A stretch of DNA of 7,409 nucleotides from an uncultured Bacteroides sp. Its GTDB lineage: Bacteria; Bacteroidota; Bacteroidia; Bacteroidales; Bacteroidaceae. The notes under the pieces were generated by a model. The model ran no database searches. It saw nothing but the letters and a program-made list of their open reading frames with translations, and was not told where the DNA came from. Both the position numbers and the translations under genes were made by a program. Each line of letters starts with the position of its first letter. The first letter of the stretch is position 1. Shown here one piece after another: positions 5,660-7,409 of the stretch. The stretch covers positions 1 to 7,409 of the forward strand of contig CABMPP010000061.1 of the NCBI GenBank assembly GCA_902388495.1, given 5' to 3'.

Positions 5660-7409
5660 TAAGCGTAAGCGTCACTGTCTGTCCCTTCTTAACAATCGTT
5701 CCGTTGGCTATCGACTGGCTTTTTACTTTGCCTACGCCGACCAGATTGACTTTCAATCCTTTGCTTTCCAACAAGTACACAGCGTCTTTCGCTCCCATAC
5801 CTATCACACTCGGTACAAAATTCTGCATATTGCTCCGGCTCTCAAGAACCACAGCTTGTGGGGCAGAATGGGTATTTCCCCAAACCTCTTTGCCCGAATC
5901 AGCGATTTTGCCTTGTACGTTAATCTGCAGCTCTTCCAATACTCGTTGCGCTTCGCGCATCTCTCCGGCTTTTACATTCGGAATGACTACGGAATTAGTA
6001 TCAATCGCATTGGTCAGCGGTAACCGCAAGTCTTTGGCATACACCCTTTCTGCAATCTTGCTGAACACACTACCTGCCATTAAACCTCCCGAAGCCGGTA
6101 ATCCCGGTTTCTGGATAGAGACAATCATGCTATATTTAGGTGCTTCTGACGGGAAATACCCGCAGAAACTAACCAGATAATTTGTTCTTCCCGTTTTGTA
6201 TCCGGCTGCTCCCTGTGAAATCTGCGCCGTTCCTGTTTTTCCTGAAACGTGGAACTGCTTGCTTCCCGCAGGTTTGGCAAGTCCTTCACCAACCACTTTT
6301 CGGAGAATCTCACGGATCTGTGCCAAAGTCTTATCCGAACAAATCTTGGGATTGATTACCTCTGTCGGATATTCTTTCACTACTTCCCCGTCCTTCATGG
6401 CAGCTTTGACAAACTTCGGACGCACGGTGACTCCGTTGTTGGCTATCCCATTATAGAATGTGAGAATATTGATCGGTGGAACCTGTGTCTCGTAGCCGAT
6501 ACTCATCCACGGCAATGTTGTCTTTGCAAAATAACGTTCTTTCGGGCCGCGTATATTCGGTTTTCCTTCTCCCGCAATCTGCAGGTGTAACGGCTGGTCG
6601 ATGCTCATCCGTTTCAACCCGTCTACAAATTTCTGCGGGTTGCTGCTGTAGAAATGGTCTATAATATAAGAGGTACCCACATTGGACGAAACCCCTAGAA
6701 TTTCTGTAACAGTCAGCTTTCCATATCCTCCGCGATGCCAGTTATGGTCTTTCATGACACGTCCATACATCGGCATCTGGCCGTTGCCGGTATCTACCAC
6801 ATAGTCCGGCGTGATCTTTCCGTCTTCAAGAGCTACCATGATAGAGGCCGTTTTGAAAGTAGACCCCGGCTCGAGCATATCACTAATAGCATTGTTGCGC
6901 ATTTCGTAGTACTCACCGTCTTTGCCTTGCATCATGTTGACGATGGCTTTCACTTCTCCGGTACTTACCTCCATCAATACCACCACACCCACGCTCGCAT
7001 TCAGCTCTTTCAGCTTATCCACCAACGCCTTCTCGCAAATATCCTGCATACCTACATCGATAGTACTAATCAGATCGCAACCATCAACTGGTGGCACATC
7101 GACAATGTTCAGGTATTTGTTCATCACCTTCTGACGGTGTGTCAATCCGTCCCGCCCTTTCAGGATGGTGTCGAAAGCAAGTTCGATACCATTTCTCGCT
7201 CCTTTGGCTGTGTCTGCATACACATCTCCCAGTGTACGGGCAGCCAGTGAACCGAACGGTTTCTTACGCTGATTGTAAGCTTGTTCCTTGAATCCGCCTT
7301 TATACCGGTTCAAGCAGAATACAGGCAGTCTCTTTACCTCTTTATATTGTATATAGGAGATACGTTTCGGATAAATCAGATAATTGCGGCTTTTTGCCTG
7401 GCGTCCTTT
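5655..7409 (-). CDS. ftsI: FtsI / PBP3-type septal transpeptidase with C-terminal PASTA domain, 5' end cut by window edge
   Basis: This is a class B penicillin-binding protein: a periplasmic, membrane-anchored D,D-transpeptidase that crosslinks septal peptidoglycan with FtsW. The frame is open to the right edge, giving 584 visible residues; the N-terminal anchor and roughly the first hundred residues (estimated from family length) lie outside. A TTG at 7313 is in frame but internal, because sequence typical of this family (YLIYPKRISYIQY, visible 10-22) precedes it. The pedestal region includes AARTLGD (56-62) and NGIELAFD (73-80). The transpeptidase domain shows the acylated serine in STFK (183-186), SSN (241-243) and KTGT (391-394), so all three active-site motifs are intact. 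After the catalytic domain, a degenerate PASTA-like segment with IPNV (about 473-505) precedes a clear PASTA domain (about 530-584, with VPSVIGM and VKKGQTVTLTLN). The gene is first in the visible order and sits upstream of murE as in most dcw clusters. SpoVD is the nearest PASTA-bearing relative, but nothing here suggests a sporulating organism. Confidence 0.96.
   Translation of the reverse strand, partial: KGRQAKSRNYLIYPKRISYIQYKEVKRLPVFCLNRYKGGFKEQAYNQRKKPFGSLAARTLGDVYADTAKGARNGIELAFDTILKGRDGLTHRQKVMNKYLNIVDVPPVDGCDLISTIDVGMQDICEKALVDKLKELNASVGVVVLMEVSTGEVKAIVNMMQGKDGEYYEMRNNAISDMLEPGSTFKTASIMVALEDGKITPDYVVDTGNGQMPMYGRVMKDHNWHRGGYGKLTVTEILGVSSNVGTSYIIDHFYSSNPQKFVDGLKRMSIDQPLHLQIAGEGKPNIRGPKERYFAKTTLPWMSIGYETQVPPINILTFYNGIANNGVTVRPKFVKAAMKDGEVVKEYPTEVINPKICSDKTLAQIREILRKVVGEGLAKPAGSKQFHVSGKTGTAQISQGAAGYKTGRTNYLVSFCGYFPSEAPKYSMIVSIQKPGLPASGGLMAGSVFSKIAERVYAKDLRLPLTNAIDTNSVVIPNVKAGEMREAQRVLEELQINVQGKIADSGKEVWGNTHSAPQAVVLESRSNMQNFVPSVIGMGAKDAVYLLESKGLKVNLVGVGKVKSQSIANGTIVKKGQTVTLTLN

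Noticed and set aside
7311..7313. TTG at 7313 as the start of ftsI
   Set aside because: The frame stays open to the window edge and the upstream 32 codons encode sequence typical of FtsI, so this codon is internal.
1..7409. Mobile element, CRISPR array, tRNA/rRNA or a novel defence-like system
   Set aside because: The window is almost fully covered by five intact or edge-cut dcw genes; no repeats, transposase, RNA gene or unfamiliar coding region was seen.

Overview
The window is a five-gene stretch of a bacterial division and cell-wall (dcw) cluster, entirely on the minus strand. In transcription order, right to left, it reads ftsI (5' end missing) - murE - mraY - murD - ftsW (last codons missing). 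The proteins point to the Bacteroidota, most likely Bacteroides or a close relative. The evidence is a 422-residue MraY with extra inserts and an HDH motif, a meso-diaminopimelate-type MurE, AT-rich spacers without clear Shine-Dalgarno sites, and no murF between murE and mraY. The genus is inferred from recall of family sequences; no database search was made.

Layout: ftsI, the septal transpeptidase, enters from the right edge (7409) and stops at 5655. A 29-bp AT-rich spacer leads to murE (5625-4177). A 90-bp spacer with an inverted repeat precedes mraY (4086-2818). A 141-bp spacer, the longest non-coding stretch, begins with a small GC hairpin directly after the mraY stop and leads to murD (2676-1342). 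A 32-bp AT-rich spacer precedes ftsW, which starts at a TTG codon (1309) and runs off the left edge still in frame at residue 436.

The genes act in one pathway. MurD and MurE add D-Glu and then meso-diaminopimelate to the UDP-MurNAc peptide in the cytoplasm. MraY moves the finished phospho-MurNAc-pentapeptide onto undecaprenyl phosphate, giving lipid I. After MurG (expected downstream, outside the window) and flipping, FtsW polymerises lipid II at the septum and FtsI crosslinks the strands. All catalytic motifs that can be checked are intact apart from the HDH variant in MraY. There is no frameshift, mobile element, RNA gene or CRISPR array.

I see no undescribed system here. The points worth a second look are modest: lineage-specific departures in MraY and FtsW, the missing murF, start-codon choices, and small inverted or direct repeats in the spacers.
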